From NCBI RefSeq assembly GCF_046299575.1, contig NZ_JBKBHX010000001.1, forward strand, positions 540,639 to 604,638: a stretch of 64,000 bases of DNA. Reading direction: 5' to 3'. The stretch is from Thermaurantimonas sp046299575. GTDB taxonomy: Bacteria; Bacteroidota; Bacteroidia; Flavobacteriales; Schleiferiaceae. Both the position numbers and the translations under genes were made by a program. The notes beneath the pieces are model-generated. The model did no database searches, was not told the DNA's origin, and saw nothing but the letters and a program-made list of their open reading frames with translations. Positions 62,522 through 64,000 of this stretch are shown here, piece after piece. Positions within the stretch are counted from its first letter, which is position 1, and the number at the start of each line of letters is the position of its first letter.

Positions 62522-62955
62522 ATTTGAATATAATTCGAACAGCACACTTGCTGATACCACCCTTTTTGCGAAAAAAAAGATTTAAGGCTTTTATCACAGT
62601 ATCAGTAAGCTATCTGAATTACCTATGTGAAAGTCAAAAACTTTATCGATTTCAAATCAATACACTGCTACAAGTCACCCCTCAAGTCATCTACATAGAA
62701 AGATACCTTAAGCAGTTTTTTAATGACCAAATACGATTACAGGAAGGCTACTACTTAGGTCCCTTTCTGAATACAGAAAGCGCTATCTATCTGAACCCAC
62801 TTAATGAAGTCGCCCATATCTACTACAGCGGAGAAGCTAAAATAGATTTTGTGGTGCAAATACCGGTAAGCCTTCAAACCCAAAAACAGCAAATAATGCG
62901 GCTGATAAACTTTTTCAAATTGCCTGGCAAAAAATATAAAATAGACTTAATATGA
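62518..62955 (+). CDS. Baseplate protein (gp48/I position)
   Basis: The product has 145 aa. The N-terminus NLNIIRTAHLLIPPFLRKKRFKAFI and C-terminus FVVQIPVSLQTQKQQIMRLINFFKLPGKKYKIDLI resemble small wedge proteins that link the J protein to the fibre. No family is named with certainty. It overlaps its neighbours by 4 bp on both sides. Confidence 0.5.
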   Translation: MNLNIIRTAHLLIPPFLRKKRFKAFITVSVSYLNYLCESQKLYRFQINTLLQVTPQVIYIERYLKQFFNDQIRLQEGYYLGPFLNTESAIYLNPLNEVAHIYYSGEAKIDFVVQIPVSLQTQKQQIMRLINFFKLPGKKYKIDLI

Positions 62956-63764
62956 ACCGTATAGAAATACAAGAAGGAGGATTTCCGCTAAGAGCTGAGG
63001 ATATTCTCTTGCTACAAGAAAACCTTTTTGAAATACAGCGCCATTTAACCGCCCTGGTAAACCATCAACCCTGTATATTAAAAGGAATGCACATAACCCA
63101 AAGTGGCAATGCGATTACCTGTCAGAGCGGCATCTTATATGTAAACGAAGAGATTTTTCTGGTACCGGGAGCCACTTTTACATACAACCCCGATCAATCC
63201 CTGTATTTAGTACCACACACATCCATGATCGACAATAGAATCTATGCTGATGGCCAAGAACATGCTTGTCAGCAGATTCGAATCTACATCTACCAGTACA
63301 CAAGCACACCCCCCGTACAATCACTTGCCTTAAACCAACTTAAACGCCTGTCAGACTTAGTACACCAGTCTGTCAAAGGGTTTTTAATAGAGGATTTTGC
63401 ATTAAATAAGCAAGTAAACCTTTCTTATCAAGCAGGATTTACAGCAGCAAATCAATCACAATCAGCAACCATTCTATACAATGATTACGGAAATATCATG
63501 ATAACAGCACAATTTAATGCATCCCAGAGCAATGGAGTACTGTTTGTCATGCCCCAAGACCTCAGGCCCCCACAAGATATCGTCACATCATTTTTTAATG
63601 GAACAACAAATGGCATTCTGGTACTCAAAGCAAATGGACAAGCTTTGGTGTACAATGCCTCACTTAGCGCAACTAATTACATAACCTTTCAATTTAAAAA
63701 GAACTTTGAGCCGACAATTTTTTACAATATAGCTGTTCAAAACACAGGCCCAAATAGTAATTAA
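62952..63764 (+). CDS. Putative tail fibre protein
   Basis: The product has 270 aa. The N-terminus (NRIEIQEGGFPLRAEDILLLQENLF) is a baseplate-attachment type start with a helical piece (EIQRHLTALV). The middle has beta segments (GNAITCQSGILYVNEEIFLVPGA). The C-terminal 100 residues are probably the receptor-binding part (IMITAQFNASQSNGVLFVMP). It is the last phage gene, 71 bp from the right end. No separate fibre chaperone gene follows. Confidence 0.65.
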   Translation: MNRIEIQEGGFPLRAEDILLLQENLFEIQRHLTALVNHQPCILKGMHITQSGNAITCQSGILYVNEEIFLVPGATFTYNPDQSLYLVPHTSMIDNRIYADGQEHACQQIRIYIYQYTSTPPVQSLALNQLKRLSDLVHQSVKGFLIEDFALNKQVNLSYQAGFTAANQSQSATILYNDYGNIMITAQFNASQSNGVLFVMPQDLRPPQDIVTSFFNGTTNGILVLKANGQALVYNASLSATNYITFQFKKNFEPTIFYNIAVQNTGPNSN

Positions 63765-63796
63765 TTTCTTACATTAACTTTTTATTAAGCACATTT

Positions 63797-63819
63797 CGAA
63801 ATTTATTAAATTTCGTTTT
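63797..63819 (+). terminator. AT-rich hairpin before the right phage end
   Basis: CGAAATTT-ATT-AAATTTCG followed by TTTT is a perfect 8-bp stem 33 bp after the fibre stop. It could end the late transcript. It also overlaps the end motif described as a transposase site, so the hairpin may serve both. Confidence 0.5.
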
Positions 63820-63823
63820 GGAA
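63811..63823 (-). promoter_or_regulatory. Right-end transposase-binding-like motif
   Basis: Read inward from the right end (minus strand): TTCCAAAACGAAA, 12 bp inside the junction. It is the inverted partner of TTCTAAAAGAAA at the left end. Confidence 0.4.
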
Positions 63824-63835
63824 GTAAAGGCATAA

Positions 63836-63839
63836 CGAG
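63836..63839. repeat. Right copy of the target-site duplication (CGAG)
   Basis: This copy is identical to 37321-37324 and is in the same codon position of the interrupted gene. Confidence 0.55.
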
Positions 63840-64000
63840 GTTTTCAAATCCTTTAATGTACAAAACACCGTTGTACACCCATACATTCACTTTATCTGCT
63901 TCGCGCTCTGTGGTGCTTACAGCGCTCTTATTAAAGTGCAGCACAAAACGGTCGGGGTTGTTTGATGGATTGTGGGTGAAGGTATAATCGCCATTGTTCA
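63836..64000 (-). pseudogene. 5' side of the phage-interrupted T9SS cargo gene (continues beyond window)
   Basis: Read on the minus strand from the window edge: NNGDYTFTHNPSNNPDRFVL, then HFNKSAVSTTEREADKVNVW, then VYNGVLYIKGFEN and the junction. The 'DRFVLHF' and 'VYNGVLYI' pieces are typical of the last domain before and at the start of a Bacteroidota sorting domain. In the lysogen the frame runs 22 codons into phage DNA and stops at 63769, so the protein loses its T9SS signal. The main part of the gene lies to the right of the window. Confidence 0.85.

Larger units (their letters stand above)
37325..63835. mobile_element. Mu-like transposable prophage, about 26.5 kb
   Basis: Both ends lie inside one host T9SS gene. 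The content is that of a complete transposable phage: HTH regulator, MuA, MuB, GemA, DnaB helicase, terminases, portal, MuF head protein, protease/scaffold, capsid, lysis genes, contractile tail (sheath, tube, frameshifted chaperone, tape measure), baseplate and fibre. No tyrosine or serine integrase is present. Near both ends, in inverted orientation, is a related motif, TTCTAAAAGAAA (37332-37343) and TTCCAAAACGAAA (minus strand of 63811-63823), a likely transposase-binding core. It is smaller than Mu (about 37 kb), with head genes on the minus strand in the middle. No C-type repressor is recognisable. Confidence 0.9.

Noticed and set aside
1..64000. tRNA/rRNA genes, CRISPR arrays, IS elements
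   Set aside because: I saw no cloverleaf-like tRNA, rRNA segment, regularly spaced repeats or IS transposase other than the phage MuA.

Overview
The window looks like Bacteroidota chromosomal DNA. It holds a SusC/SusD outer-membrane uptake pair, multidomain surface proteins with Por/type IX secretion (T9SS) C-terminal sorting domains, FKBP/cyclophilin foldases, and promoters with the phylum's TAnnTTTG -7 element. I cannot place it below phylum level from sequence alone.

Host part, 1-37324. (a) 1-2084, minus strand: operon of OB-fold lipoprotein-like protein, YceI-like protein, DUF5777-type beta-barrel and a cytochrome-c-like protein cut by the window edge. (b) 2383-8192, minus: susC-susD-DUF5004-surface protein operon, with a clear promoter, a perfect palindrome at its -33 region and a terminator. 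(c) 8466-13622, minus: a giant FN3/adhesion-type T9SS cargo gene interrupted by one in-frame TAG where the paralogous repeat has TGG. (d) 13782-18778, minus: rmuC and three peptidyl-prolyl isomerases, two of them cyclophilin-FKBP fusions. (e) 18866-27412, plus: trmB, then ftsK-lolA-like-lptF/G-glycosyltransferase-porin. (f) 27758-32718, plus: valS-tpx-fRMsr-DEAD helicase, with a convergent Nramp-related transporter, then trpS and an MsbA-like ABC exporter. Two GC-rich, highly structured non-coding elements (16959-17132 minus, 27507-27626 plus) share their 5' and 3' boundaries and look like one family.

Prophage, about 37325-63835 (26.5 kb): an apparently complete Mu-like transposable phage inserted inside the C-terminal sorting domain of another T9SS cargo gene. 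The 3' fragment lies at 37145-37324 and the 5' side at 63836-64000. Joining the fragments at a shared CGAG restores the reading frame. The early/replication block (plus) has a small HTH protein, MuA transposase, MuB ATPase, GemA, small proteins, its own DnaB helicase and a protein with a DnaA domain IV-like HTH. The head/packaging block is on the minus strand (terminases, gp36-like, portal, MuF head protein with a C-terminal tRNase-toxin-like domain, gpG-like). From a divergent AT-rich promoter region the plus-strand late block runs protease, capsid, lysin, sheath, tube, spanin candidate, frameshifted tail chaperone, tape measure, baseplate, holin candidate and fibre.

The strongest leads are: a -1 programmed frameshift signal (A_AAT_TTT, 5-nt spacer, perfect 11-bp stem) in the tail chaperone; the MuF-toxin fusion with no evident immunity gene; a DnaB helicase in a transposable phage; a left phage end with no room for an internal promoter before the first gene; one-way terminators that make early and late transcripts overlap antisense; the amber-interrupted surface protein; and the paired structured intergenic elements.
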